A stretch of DNA of 39,845 nucleotides from a virus: positions 1 to 39,845 of IMG/VR virus record IMGVR_UViG_3300017764_004456, one strand, 5' to 3'. Positions 26,840 to 35,059 of the stretch are shown one piece after another. The notes under the pieces were generated by a model that worked only from the letters and a program-made list of their open reading frames with translations, was not told where the DNA came from and ran no database searches. A program made the translations under genes and the position numbers. Position 1 is the first letter of the stretch, and every line of letters begins with the position of its first letter.

Positions 26840-29263
26840 ATGGTAGATGATAACACTTTAGTTTCTGTTATTCTTCTAACTGAAGATGCTGTAGATGATG
26901 ATGTATTTAACACTTTCAAAAATATCACCGAACAGACACATAAGAATGTTGATATTATTATCTCTACATTTAGAGAAGATCTTGATGATATCAAAGATAG
27001 GTGTGCAGAATTACATTTAGATGTAAGGTGGGCACAACAATCTGCCGGTGGAGATTTTATCGCAGAGCTGATAGATTTAGCAGACGGTGAATTAATTTTC
27101 TACAAAACAGTAAACAACTGCTTGTGGTATCCTCGCCACATTACATCTCACATTGAAAGCTTTAACAGAGATAAGGGAACCAAGTGGGCGTTGTCTCATG
27201 TAGAGAACAGAAATGTTGATCAACATGATAGCCCATTTAATACTTTAAGTTTTAGGATTGATAATCCCCCGCACCCCGATAAGATTACATTAGATGAAAT
27301 TTGTCATTATAAATCTTTACCTGTGGATTGGGCTATTTGTTTAGTTCAAAAGAATGATATCGCTTTGTTTTATCCCGGCTATGCCGTAAAGTATTGGATT
27401 GAACAAAATCACAGAGGAACAATACCCTCTGAAATTACAGTGATTCAATGGATTAAGCCAGATGGAACAGGCCCGAACGATAAAGAATTAGAAGATTTCT
27501 ATCAGCAAGTAGGTGTTCCACAAAGCACTGAGATTAAAGAAGAGCCAATTGAGACAGAAGACGGAATTGAAATTAGAAGAGTGTTGCCAACGGTTGTAGG
27601 TAACAGACATTTTAAAGAGTATACCGATAGTATATTAGAAGTCATTAATCAAACGGAAGATGTAACCAGTATTGCACTTAAGCGGTCTATCGGTATGGGT
27701 GATGTTGTCGTAGCAGAACCTATTGTTAGAAAACTCAAGCAAAAGTATCCCAACGCAAAACTAACCTTTTATTCTGCGAAACCAGATGTTATTAAATACT
27801 TTGAAACACAGCCCGATGAAGTTATTCAAATAGATGAAAATGATGTAGTTAAAGATACTCTGTTTAATGTAGAGAGTGAAGTAAAGTTTGATTTAGATTT
27901 ATCCTATGAATCAAGAGAAGAAACTTCTTTTATTGATGCGTATGCTCAAGTTGTTGACGTTGAGTTTGATAGTGAAGAAGATAAGTATGTATCTTTAGTG
28001 TGTGATGAAGAACCATTAGTTAAAGAAAAGTATGTGGTTGTTTGTGGAGATGGATCTGGTTGGCCTGGCAAAAGTTGGGATATGGAAAAATATGCTGAAG
28101 TAATTAAGTATATAAAAACTATGGGATACAAGGTATACGAAACTGGCGCTTCTCATACAGAAGAAAGTGAAAACGAATATCATAGTTGTGAGTTTAATGA
28201 GATGGTTAATCTTATTGCTAACTGTGAGTTCTATGTAGGTACTGATAACGGCCCGATGCATGTCGCGAGAGGTTTTAAGAAACCTTGTTTTATTATCGCT
28301 GGCGCAGCACTACCTTATTATAGTAACCCGTATAGAGAAAATATTTTTTACATTCAAGACAGCACCCATCCTGGCGTTGGTATAAAACATAAGCAGTTTT
28401 TTAATCTTACCGATCAAGGTTTGACCTTTATGCCATATTATCCCGATGAACCTAGCTGTGGTTTGAATAACATTTACCCTAAACATGTAATAGACGCTAT
28501 TAATAAATTCTTTAGTAAACCTTTAAGTATTGTTGATAATAGTGAATGTAATTTTCTTTTTAACGTATCGGGTAATTTAGTAATGAGGGATGTGTTGCCA
28601 GGGTTCGCTTACTATAAGAGTAACGACACCGGTGTAGTGCAAAGAGAAAACCCTTATTACCACCCCGATCAAAGATTAGATATTAGTCAAGTATATGCGA
28701 ACGATAAGCAAAATATTTGGGTAAACAACTTTACACCTATGATTAAAGATTGGCGTAACAACAAAGGCGAAAAACTTAAGATTTTAGATGTAGGCTGTAA
28801 CATGGGTATTTTGGTAGAAGGTGCATCTAATGAAGGTTTTGATATTAGGGGGTTAGATATCAATCGCCTAAGTATAAAAGCCGGCCAAGACCAATGGCCG
28901 AAGGTAAGAGAGCTATTAACGGTGGAAGATTTTACCCAACCACAAACAGAAGAAAAGGTATACGACGTTGTGGTGTTAAGCGATATTCTTAGTCATGTAG
29001 GTAATCCAGTAAAACTAATTGAAAATGCTTTACAGGTGTTGAAAGATGATGGGTTTATCTATATTAACATTGTTAACTTTGGCTGTGACAAGGCAAGAAA
29101 AGATTTTCATAAGTGGGATGGTATTGGCGTTGGAGAAAACATTACTCTGTTTGATAGAGATAGTTTCACTAAGTTTACTGATAGGTTTGGTTTAGATTGT
29201 GTTGATTATCGAGAAGATGAAGAAGACGAAATGATTTTTGTTCGTTGCACAAAGAGAGGTTAA
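26840..29263 (+). CDS. Three-domain protein: GT2-like, GT9 heptosyltransferase-like, methyltransferase
   Basis: Three units are visible in 807 aa. Residues 1-230 resemble a family 2 glycosyltransferase (LVSVILLTEDAVDDDVFNTF start), but where DxD is expected the sequence reads FYKTVNNCLW, so the metal site seems lost. Residues ~275-530 resemble GT9 (ADP-heptose:LPS heptosyltransferase): IALKRSIGMGDVVVAEPIVR at 278 and VGTDNGPMHVARGF at 463, both family landmarks. Residues ~645-807 form a class I SAM methyltransferase (LKILDVGCNMGILVEGAS, motif I near 648; YDVVVLSDILSHVGNP; and FIYINIVNFG). A single polypeptide could transfer a sugar and methylate it. No membrane segment is seen. The fusion and the degenerate first domain are unusual. 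Confidence 0.72.
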   Translation: MVDDNTLVSVILLTEDAVDDDVFNTFKNITEQTHKNVDIIISTFREDLDDIKDRCAELHLDVRWAQQSAGGDFIAELIDLADGELIFYKTVNNCLWYPRHITSHIESFNRDKGTKWALSHVENRNVDQHDSPFNTLSFRIDNPPHPDKITLDEICHYKSLPVDWAICLVQKNDIALFYPGYAVKYWIEQNHRGTIPSEITVIQWIKPDGTGPNDKELEDFYQQVGVPQSTEIKEEPIETEDGIEIRRVLPTVVGNRHFKEYTDSILEVINQTEDVTSIALKRSIGMGDVVVAEPIVRKLKQKYPNAKLTFYSAKPDVIKYFETQPDEVIQIDENDVVKDTLFNVESEVKFDLDLSYESREETSFIDAYAQVVDVEFDSEEDKYVSLVCDEEPLVKEKYVVVCGDGSGWPGKSWDMEKYAEVIKYIKTMGYKVYETGASHTEESENEYHSCEFNEMVNLIANCEFYVGTDNGPMHVARGFKKPCFIIAGAALPYYSNPYRENIFYIQDSTHPGVGIKHKQFFNLTDQGLTFMPYYPDEPSCGLNNIYPKHVIDAINKFFSKPLSIVDNSECNFLFNVSGNLVMRDVLPGFAYYKSNDTGVVQRENPYYHPDQRLDISQVYANDKQNIWVNNFTPMIKDWRNNKGEKLKILDVGCNMGILVEGASNEGFDIRGLDINRLSIKAGQDQWPKVRELLTVEDFTQPQTEEKVYDVVVLSDILSHVGNPVKLIENALQVLKDDGFIYINIVNFGCDKARKDFHKWDGIGVGENITLFDRDSFTKFTDRFGLDCVDYREDEEDEMIFVRCTKRG

Positions 29264-29264
29264 T

Positions 29265-29714
29265 ATGACCGTTGGATATTTGTTAGACCTGTTAATTATT
29301 AATGAAGTAAGAAAAGAAAAATTAGCTGATACTTTAGAATTGGATGTAGTGCATGATCTAAATAAACAAAATGGTTTTTTACTAAAAGAAATTGGTAGGT
29401 ATCTTATAGAGGTTGCCGATGGAAAAAGGCCAGGCATTTTTTCTAAACATAAAAATTATGATGAGGGCGTAGGTGAAAAAGAAAATCCTAATTTTATAAA
29501 GGTGTTATATAATCTATATCTGCGTCATTCAGAACTATGGGATTTAGAAGATGAACGTAGAGATACAGAAAATAAAGGCGATAATGAAAGATTATATGCT
29601 GCCGATAGAGTTTCTATTGTTAATAAGAAAAGAAACGATTTAGTTGAGCAGATAGATAAGATAGTTAATACTGACTTAAAGAAAATGAAAATATGGGGTA
29701 GTTTAGTAGAATGA
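29265..29714 (+). CDS. DUF4254-like small helical protein
   Basis: 149 aa from ATG 29265; GAGAGG seven to twelve bases upstream supports this start over in-frame codons further left, which would run back into the previous gene. The helical protein contains NFIKVLYNLYLRHSELWDLE (near 76-95) and YAADRVSIVNKKRNDLVEQI (111-130). These match the DUF4254 pattern of L-W-x-L-E-D followed by a basic I-x-x-x-N-x-x-R-N-D-L-I/V-E-x-I-D helix, a family found beside heptosyltransferases and LPS genes in bacteria. Its biochemical role is not known to me. Its stop overlaps the next start by four bases (ATGA). Confidence 0.6.
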   Translation: MTVGYLLDLLIINEVRKEKLADTLELDVVHDLNKQNGFLLKEIGRYLIEVADGKRPGIFSKHKNYDEGVGEKENPNFIKVLYNLYLRHSELWDLEDERRDTENKGDNERLYAADRVSIVNKKRNDLVEQIDKIVNTDLKKMKIWGSLVE

Positions 29715-30643
29715 AAAAGGTATTAATAAGTGGTGCCGATGGGCAACTTGTAACAGACATAATTAAAACTTTATCTAACCCCGAAAACGATATGCTTTTT
29801 AATGTATTGGCTTTCAATAGAAAAAAATTGGATGTTACACATAAAGAAGCGTTAGAGGTAGAATTTAAGAAAAACAATCCCGATTTCTTTATACAGGGTG
29901 CAAGCTACCATGTAGTAGAAGAAATAAATAAAAACCCTAAAGAAGCTTGTGATGTTAATATCGCCTCTCTTCATTATTTAACTGATTTATGTAATGAGTA
30001 TGATTGTACTCTTATTAATTTTTCTACTAATTATGTGTTTAATGGGATGGCAGTACCGTGGGAAGAGTTTCATGGAGCCGGTCATTACAGTGAGATGGAT
30101 GAACCATACCCTATTAATTTGTATGGTATTCTTAAGTATGCTGGCGAACAAGTTATTTCTACTAGTTGTGAAAAATATTACAATATCAGAGTAAGCGGTT
30201 TGTTTGGAAAAACTGGAAGTCGTGCTAAAAATGGTTCTAACTTTCCCTATACAATCAAAAATAATTTAGAAATAAATGATAGAGCAGATCATCTTGAGCC
30301 TGTTAAAGTAGTAAACGATCAACTTGTTAATGTAGGGTATACGGTAGATTTGGCCGAGATCATCGTAAAGATGATGCGCGATGAAAATGAAAATCTTCAT
30401 GGATTATACCATTTAGCTAACAAGGGCGAGTGTACTTGGTATGATGTGGCTTGTAAAGTTGCCAAAGTGTTAGGGTATAATAGAGATAGAATAATTCCAA
30501 TCACTTCTGATGAGTTTTATAGTAATCTTAAAAGACCTAAAGACACAACCCTCAATATGTGGAAAGTAGAAAGTAGGTTTGGATTAACGATACCACAATG
30601 GGAAGATGCAATAGAAAGGTTTTTTAGAGATGAGGTTTTGTAA
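29711..30643 (+). CDS. RmlD-like NDP-sugar 4-keto reductase (SDR family)
   Basis: At 310 aa it matches the length of dTDP-4-dehydrorhamnose reductase (about 290-300 aa) and follows its layout: MKKVLISGADGQL (NAD(P)-binding loop, G8, G11), NFSTNYVFNG (103-112; usually STDYVFDG), YGILK (Y138, K142 catalytic pair, then GEQ), RVSGLFG and VNDQLVNVGYTVDLAEII. RmlD reduces the 4-keto group of dTDP-4-keto-sugars in deoxysugar synthesis. One oddity is that the third Gly of GxxGQLG is Val14, and Asp of STD is Asn107, so substrate or cofactor may differ. It is coupled to the genes on either side (4-base and 1-base overlaps). The exact substrate is inferred only. Confidence 0.72.
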   Translation: MKKVLISGADGQLVTDIIKTLSNPENDMLFNVLAFNRKKLDVTHKEALEVEFKKNNPDFFIQGASYHVVEEINKNPKEACDVNIASLHYLTDLCNEYDCTLINFSTNYVFNGMAVPWEEFHGAGHYSEMDEPYPINLYGILKYAGEQVISTSCEKYYNIRVSGLFGKTGSRAKNGSNFPYTIKNNLEINDRADHLEPVKVVNDQLVNVGYTVDLAEIIVKMMRDENENLHGLYHLANKGECTWYDVACKVAKVLGYNRDRIIPITSDEFYSNLKRPKDTTLNMWKVESRFGLTIPQWEDAIERFFRDEVL

Positions 30644-31197
30644 TGGAACATTTTCACGATGATGTATATGGATTTTCTCAAGGAGATTTATTTTCTCTAT
30701 ACAAAAATGTAATTGATAGAGCTGAGTCAGGCTCTCATTTTGTAGAGATAGGAACTTTTTTAGGTAAAAGTGCTGTTTATATGGCTGTTGAGATTATAAA
30801 TTCGGGAAAAAATATTAAATTTGATTGTGTAGATCATTGGCTTGGTTCAGAGGAACATCGTGATAATGATAATGTAAACATAGATACACTGTATGAAGAT
30901 TTTTTGAAAAACATTGAACCAGTAAAAGGTGTAATTAATCCTGTAAGAATGGGTAGTGTAGAGGCATCATTCTTGTATGAACCAGACTCTTTGGATTTTG
31001 TTTTTATAGATGCGAGCCACGATAGAGATTCTGTTAAAGCTGACTTAGCATCTTGGATGGTAAGAGTAAAAGAAGATGGTATTATAGCAGGTGACGATAT
31101 TGGTGCTAGCGGAGTTTCAGAAGCAGTCAAGTGGTTTTTTGATACTACTAAATTAGAGATACTTGGTAGACAGTGGATGGTTGATTTAAGCAACTAA
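30643..31197 (+). CDS. Class I SAM methyltransferase (Methyltransf_24 type)
   Basis: 184 aa with a complete small Rossmann fold: HFVEIGTFLGKSAVYMAVEI (32-51, SAM-binding motif I), IKFDCVDHWLGS (around 60-70, acid at strand 2), DFVFIDASHDRDSVKADL (motif near 120-140) and DGIIAGDDIG. The SHDRDSV stretch is typical of methyltransferases that modify sugar hydroxyls or amino sugars in polysaccharide clusters. It begins in a TAATG junction with the reductase gene. The C-terminal ~25 residues are short; no substrate domain is present. Likely methylates a nucleotide sugar or glycan produced by the same cassette. Confidence 0.7.
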   Translation: MEHFHDDVYGFSQGDLFSLYKNVIDRAESGSHFVEIGTFLGKSAVYMAVEIINSGKNIKFDCVDHWLGSEEHRDNDNVNIDTLYEDFLKNIEPVKGVINPVRMGSVEASFLYEPDSLDFVFIDASHDRDSVKADLASWMVRVKEDGIIAGDDIGASGVSEAVKWFFDTTKLEILGRQWMVDLSN

Positions 31198-31208
31198 GGA
31201 TAATTGAC

Positions 31209-31655
31209 ATGATTAGATGGTGTATGGATCTTGACAACACTCTTGTAAAAACGAATGGTAGTGATTATAAAAATAGCACACCTATTCCAAAAGCAATAGA
31301 GAAGGTAAGACGATATAAGGAACGGGGTGATCATATTATAATTATGACAGCCCGTGGAGCAGGTAGTAAAACGGATTGGAGAGAGTTCACAGAAAAACAA
31401 TTAAACGATTTTGGTATTCCTTATGATCAATTGATTGTAGGGTTAAAGCCTGGCGGTGTTGATGTTTTTGTAGATGATAAAGCAATTAATGCACTTGATT
31501 GGTTAGCAGATGAAGAAAAAGCTTTAAGTAGAATAGAGACAAAAGAGCATTACAAAAATGTTCAAATCTTTGATCCATTTTTTCCTTACGCTCAAAAAGT
31601 TTTTGATGAGCTTGGGATTGACCCAAACGAACACCTTAAAAGAGGAGATGACTAA
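31209..31655 (+). CDS. HAD-superfamily phosphatase, capsule-biosynthesis subtype
   Basis: 148 aa. Motif I is CMDLDNTLV (catalytic Asp7, Asp9), motif II is HIIIMTARGAG (Thr47), motif III Lys80 occurs in VGLKPGGVD, and motif IV is FVDDKAINAL (Asp89, Asp90). The K-P-x-x-V-D-x-x-x-DDKA ending matches small HAD phosphatases of capsular-polysaccharide clusters, which dephosphorylate sugar phosphates during nucleotide-sugar synthesis. No cap domain is visible. The C-terminal ~40 residues (KEHYKNVQIFDPFFPYAQKV) are an extra. AAGGATAATTGAC precedes the start. It could be the phosphatase step of a heptose-type pathway together with the nucleotidyltransferase downstream, but no isomerase or kinase is in the window. 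Confidence 0.75.
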   Translation: MIRWCMDLDNTLVKTNGSDYKNSTPIPKAIEKVRRYKERGDHIIIMTARGAGSKTDWREFTEKQLNDFGIPYDQLIVGLKPGGVDVFVDDKAINALDWLADEEKALSRIETKEHYKNVQIFDPFFPYAQKVFDELGIDPNEHLKRGDD

Positions 31656-32236
31656 TGTCACAGCCAGCACAAGAAATGAAACACGGTGGAAGGTTTCACG
31701 TAGATGATAGAGGAACAAGATATTGTGATATTTTTCCAGAGATTGGTAAGGGTGATATTAATGTTACAATAGTAGAGCCAGGAGCTGCAGCGCTTTGGCA
31801 CAGGCATATGTATCAAGACGATTATCAGTTTGTTATTAAGGGTAGTTTGAAAATTGGTGTATGTAATGCGCCATATATGGGCGGTGATGATTTAGAAGAA
31901 TTTGGAATGTCAGAAGAAGATGCGGCTAATGTTTATGAACAAAGAGAAGAGTTATTAACTAATTGGAAAGAGTTGAAAGAAGCTGATCGACTAAGCTCAC
32001 AACAACTACAACAATGGCCTGTTGATGAGGGTAAAGTAGAGTGGCATTATCTTTCTGAAAGAACCGCGAAAGACGGGCCTCTGTTCATTCCTCGTTTTTT
32101 ATGGCACGGCTGTTATAACTATACCAACGAACCAGCTATACTTATCTATCATGTCACCAACAAATATACCGGTGAAGATGAAGATAGATTAGATCCTTTT
32201 ATTGCCGGTTGGAACTATGAAAGAGTTGTAAAGTAA
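31655..32236 (+). CDS. RmlC-like cupin (sugar epimerase or ketoisomerase)
   Basis: 193 aa forming one cupin barrel: IVEPGAAALWHRHMYQDDYQ (39-58, metal/substrate His49 and His51), FVIKGSLKIGV, then a helical insertion (about 75-135, rich in Glu and Gln), and FIPRFLWHGCYNYTNEPAI (145-162, His151) before YTGEDEDRLDPF, which recalls the RmlC ending. RmlC (dTDP-4-dehydrorhamnose 3,5-epimerase) acts on the product that RmlD reduces, so the pair with the gene at 29711 fits. The 60-residue insertion and the altered motif around the first His (H-x-H instead of the RmlC R-G-L-H) make a ketoisomerase or a simple sugar-binding cupin equally possible. Confidence 0.6.
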   Translation: MSQPAQEMKHGGRFHVDDRGTRYCDIFPEIGKGDINVTIVEPGAAALWHRHMYQDDYQFVIKGSLKIGVCNAPYMGGDDLEEFGMSEEDAANVYEQREELLTNWKELKEADRLSSQQLQQWPVDEGKVEWHYLSERTAKDGPLFIPRFLWHGCYNYTNEPAILIYHVTNKYTGEDEDRLDPFIAGWNYERVVK

Positions 32237-33276
32237 TGGTAGATAATTTTGTTAGTGGCAATGTCGATCCACAAGGTGAAGTTTATTTAGTTACTGGTTC
32301 ACATGGTCATATTGGTAGTTATATCGTTGAAGAGTTAGCTAAGCAAAAAGATGATATTACTATTTTATGTGTGGATAATCTATACAATGGTGATGTAGGT
32401 AATCTAAAAGAAGCTTATTCTATTGCTGACAATAAGAATGTAAGAATAATCCCTATCGTTGCGGATGTTAGCGTTGAAGATGTAATGAGAGAAATATTCT
32501 CAAAACATAAGCCTAATTATGTTTTCCATACTGCATCATACCTTACTTTAGATTCTAACAAATATAAAAGTAGAAGTGTTAAGGTAAATGTATACGCTAG
32601 TGCATTGTTGTTTGAATTGTGTTTAGAGTTTGGAGTAAAGAAGGTAGTCTATAGTTCTTCTGCTTCGGTATATGGAACTCCCGAAATAACCCCTACAACA
32701 GAGGATTATCCGTTTGATGATTGTAAATTATTATATGGAACATCTAAGGTTGCGTTAGAATATATTGCAAAATCCTTTATGGAGTTTGGATTAGATATTG
32801 TCGGCCTCCGTTATTTTAATGTTTATGGTCCGAGACAAAGTTTATCTAATGTATATACACAGATTGTTCCTAAGTGGGTTAACGCTATAGCTACTGGAGG
32901 AACTATTACAATATACGGTGACGGTAAACAAACAATGGATATGATTTTTGGTGGAGACATAGGTAGGGCTAATATAGCAGCTATGGAAAACACTGAGTGT
33001 AAAAATATTTTTATAAATGTCGGCACCGGCCATGAAACATCAGTTAAAGAATTATTTTATTTGATTTCTAGTAGGATGGAAAGTTTGTTGGATAATCCTA
33101 AGATTAATGTGGAGTATGAAGAGCATGACCCTAATCTTGTAAGAAGAAGATGTGCTAGTGTTACACAGATGCACAAATATTTAGGTAAAAATCAAGTAAG
33201 TATTGATCAAGGTATTGACATAACTTGTAAAGAATTATACCGCCGATCAACTGAATGGCAACCACATAACGGATAA
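32236..33276 (+). CDS. GalE-like NAD-dependent sugar epimerase/dehydratase (extended SDR)
   Basis: 346 aa with all extended-SDR landmarks: VYLVTGSHGHIGSYIVEEL (NAD-binding G21, G24, G27), ADVSVED at the adenine pocket, VVYSSSASVYG (Ser141-143 region), YGTSK (Tyr167, Lys171 catalytic pair) and LRYFNVYGPRQS, then IYGDGKQTMDMI. These match UDP-glucose 4-epimerase and related nucleotide-sugar epimerases or dehydratases; the FNVYGPRQ motif is the specificity-linked part. It overlaps both neighbours by one base at TAATG junctions on its left, so it is part of the coupled cassette. Whether it is a 4-epimerase, a 4,6-dehydratase or an ADP-heptose epimerase-like enzyme cannot be decided. Confidence 0.78.
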   Translation: MVDNFVSGNVDPQGEVYLVTGSHGHIGSYIVEELAKQKDDITILCVDNLYNGDVGNLKEAYSIADNKNVRIIPIVADVSVEDVMREIFSKHKPNYVFHTASYLTLDSNKYKSRSVKVNVYASALLFELCLEFGVKKVVYSSSASVYGTPEITPTTEDYPFDDCKLLYGTSKVALEYIAKSFMEFGLDIVGLRYFNVYGPRQSLSNVYTQIVPKWVNAIATGGTITIYGDGKQTMDMIFGGDIGRANIAAMENTECKNIFINVGTGHETSVKELFYLISSRMESLLDNPKINVEYEEHDPNLVRRRCASVTQMHKYLGKNQVSIDQGIDITCKELYRRSTEWQPHNG

Positions 33277-33281
33277 TTAAA

Positions 33282-33797
33282 ATGTCTTGGTATGATAAAA
33301 TTTATGATGTAAAAGATTTTGATATTCAAGGAGGCATTTTTACAAATGGTTGTTTTGACATCATACATAAGGGTCATATAGAGTTATTTCAATTTTGTCA
33401 TAATTATCGTGCCCGAAAAGGTTTTACTTTAGATAATTGGCATAGTAAGATTATAGTTGGTGTTAATAGTGATTCTTCTATTAAAAAGTTAAAAGGTAAT
33501 GATCGCCCCATAATAGATCAAGATAACAGATTATCTATTTTGAACGCTATAAGTTTTATTGACTATATTGTGTTGTTCGACACTGAAAGCGTTCTCCCTC
33601 TAATACAAAAAATAAAACCTAAAGTGTTAGTAAAGGGTGGCAATTATAACACCAAACCTTGCGCAATACAAGAGCAAATAGTAGGTCAAGAGTTTGTGGA
33701 AAGTTATGGCGGCGAGGTAATAACCGCACCTATGGTAGAAGGTTTATCTACCACTAATATTGTAGAAAAAATATCAAGGAATAATCATGTTATATAA
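33282..33797 (+). CDS. HldE/RfaE C-domain-like sugar nucleotidyltransferase
   Basis: 171 aa that fits the adenylyltransferase half of HldE (RfaE2): GIFTNGCFDIIHKGHIELFQ (18-37, H29-K-G-H32 nucleotidyltransferase motif), IIVGVNSDSSIKKLKG (57-72), NDRPIIDQDNRLSIL, FIDYIVLFDTES, PKVLVKGGNY (113-122) and GLSTTNIVEKI near the end. HldE-C joins a nucleotide to heptose-1-phosphate to give ADP- (or a related) heptose. The neighbouring HAD phosphatase and two GT9 domains fit that chemistry. A small insertion (ARKGFTLDNWH, 44-54) lies after the first helix. It overlaps the FkbM gene by eleven bases. Glycerol-3-phosphate cytidylyltransferase (TagD) shares the H-x-G-H fold and is the alternative, but the STT and KGG motifs favour HldE. 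Confidence 0.8.
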   Translation: MSWYDKIYDVKDFDIQGGIFTNGCFDIIHKGHIELFQFCHNYRARKGFTLDNWHSKIIVGVNSDSSIKKLKGNDRPIIDQDNRLSILNAISFIDYIVLFDTESVLPLIQKIKPKVLVKGGNYNTKPCAIQEQIVGQEFVESYGGEVITAPMVEGLSTTNIVEKISRNNHVI

Positions 33798-34659
33798 TAT
33801 ACAAGATAAATTAAAAATAAATTTACCTACTCGTCATGCAGATAAAGTTGATGCTTACAATGAAGAATGGGATAAAGAAAACGGTCAAGGTTGGGAGTTA
33901 AGGAACTTTATTGAATTAACTAAAGGTAGAAAAAGTCTTTATGATGTTGGAGGCAATGTAGGTTTTTTTTCGTATGTATTTTGTTTGAATAATAATGACG
34001 ATAAGACGAAAAGAGCATACTGTTTTGAACCATCACCCGAAGGTCTTACTAATGCTGTAGAGATTGTTAACCATAACGATTGGTTTGATCGTATCAAACT
34101 TTTTCCCATGTTTATCGGTGATAAGAATGGAGTTGTAAGTATCCTTACTGAAAAGTCGGGTACTTTTGTTGTTAGATATGAAAAGGAAGATCCTAACTTT
34201 AAGATAGTAAAAAATAAAGACAATGTAACCAACGATGTAGCTAGTAGGATAGCTACCATTGATGACTTCACTTGGATAGCAGAGATGGGTAATGAAGACA
34301 AAAAATATGGGTTAGATATGGTCTTTGAAGATAAAAAAGAAAGAAAGAATAAAGATTATCCCGGCTTTAATAATGGCTTTGACTTAGATACTTTAAAGAT
34401 TGATGTAGAGGGTTATGAGCAAAGAGTGTTAAAGGGTGCTAAGGAAACAATAATGAAATATAGGCCATTAATTTTTTTAGAAATCCATTCACATTTATTA
34501 AAGTTATACAACAATGATGTTTTTGAAATATATAATACTTTAGAGAAATATGGGTATAAAATTTTCGATATCCATATGGATGAAATAAAAAATAAACAAC
34601 AGTATGAAAGTTTGTTCGGTGCTAAGAATGAAATAAGGGTTGTTTGTAAAGGAGATTAG
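33787..34659 (+). CDS. FkbM-family SAM-dependent methyltransferase
   Basis: 290 aa. Motif I is LYDVGGNVGFFSYVF (51-65). An acidic motif CFEPSPEGLTNA (79-90) binds the SAM ribose. Near 204-225 comes LKIDVEGYEQRVLKGAKETI and then LIFLEIHSH. The K-I-D-V-E-G-x-E-x-x-V-L-x-G-A block is the FkbM fingerprint. FkbM-type enzymes O-methylate sugars and polyketide hydroxyls and are common in surface-polysaccharide clusters. The first 35 residues are charged and not part of the fold. It overlaps the nucleotidyltransferase by eleven bases, indicating coupled translation. The substrate is presumably a sugar of this cassette; that is inference. Confidence 0.85.
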   Translation: MLYNIQDKLKINLPTRHADKVDAYNEEWDKENGQGWELRNFIELTKGRKSLYDVGGNVGFFSYVFCLNNNDDKTKRAYCFEPSPEGLTNAVEIVNHNDWFDRIKLFPMFIGDKNGVVSILTEKSGTFVVRYEKEDPNFKIVKNKDNVTNDVASRIATIDDFTWIAEMGNEDKKYGLDMVFEDKKERKNKDYPGFNNGFDLDTLKIDVEGYEQRVLKGAKETIMKYRPLIFLEIHSHLLKLYNNDVFEIYNTLEKYGYKIFDIHMDEIKNKQQYESLFGAKNEIRVVCKGD

Positions 34660-34660
34660 A

Positions 34661-35059
34661 ATGCACGAATATCAGGCAAACTTGATAAAAATAGTTGATG
34701 GTGATACTTTAGACGCAGACATAGATTTAGGGTTCTCTGTGTGGGTAAGAAAACGCGTTCGGTTGGTAAATATTGACACATGGGAAAGCAGAACAAGAGA
34801 CAAGGAAGAAAAGAAGCGTGGATTAGCTGCAAAAGCACGATTGAAGGAATTGATCAAAGAAAACAAAAATCAATTTATCTTGATTTCACATGGTCTTGGT
34901 AAGTTTGGTAGAGTGCTTGGAGAAATACTTTTAGATGACGATAGGAATGTAAATGATATTTTGATAGAAGAAGGCCACGCTTATGAATATCATGGCGGAA
35001 ATAAAGAAGAAGCCAGAGCAAAAGCTCAAGCCATCTTATCTGAAAGAAACAAATATTAA
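34661..35059 (+). CDS. SNase-like nuclease (thermonuclease family)
   Basis: 132 aa beginning at ATG 34661, chosen because AAAGGAG (34648-34654) stands seven bases upstream. The protein is a near-minimal staphylococcal nuclease fold: YQANLIKIVDGDTLDADIDL (Asp15 equivalent to SNase Asp21), RVRLVNIDTWES (Arg34, Asp39, Thr40, Glu42 corresponding to Arg35, Asp40, Thr41, Glu43) and KFGRVLGEIL (Arg84 for Arg87). All catalytic and calcium-binding positions are present, so activity is expected. No signal peptide is seen; it would act inside the cell. A nuclease amid sugar genes is out of place; degradation of host or rival nucleic acid is a plausible role, unproven. Confidence 0.88.
   Translation: MHEYQANLIKIVDGDTLDADIDLGFSVWVRKRVRLVNIDTWESRTRDKEEKKRGLAAKARLKELIKENKNQFILISHGLGKFGRVLGEILLDDDRNVNDILIEEGHAYEYHGGNKEEARAKAQAILSERNKY

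Noticed and set aside
33282-33797. TagD-type glycerol-3-phosphate cytidylyltransferase
   Set aside because: Shares HxGH, but the VKGGNY and GLSTT motifs and the pattern after the first motif point to the HldE C-domain; not excluded entirely.
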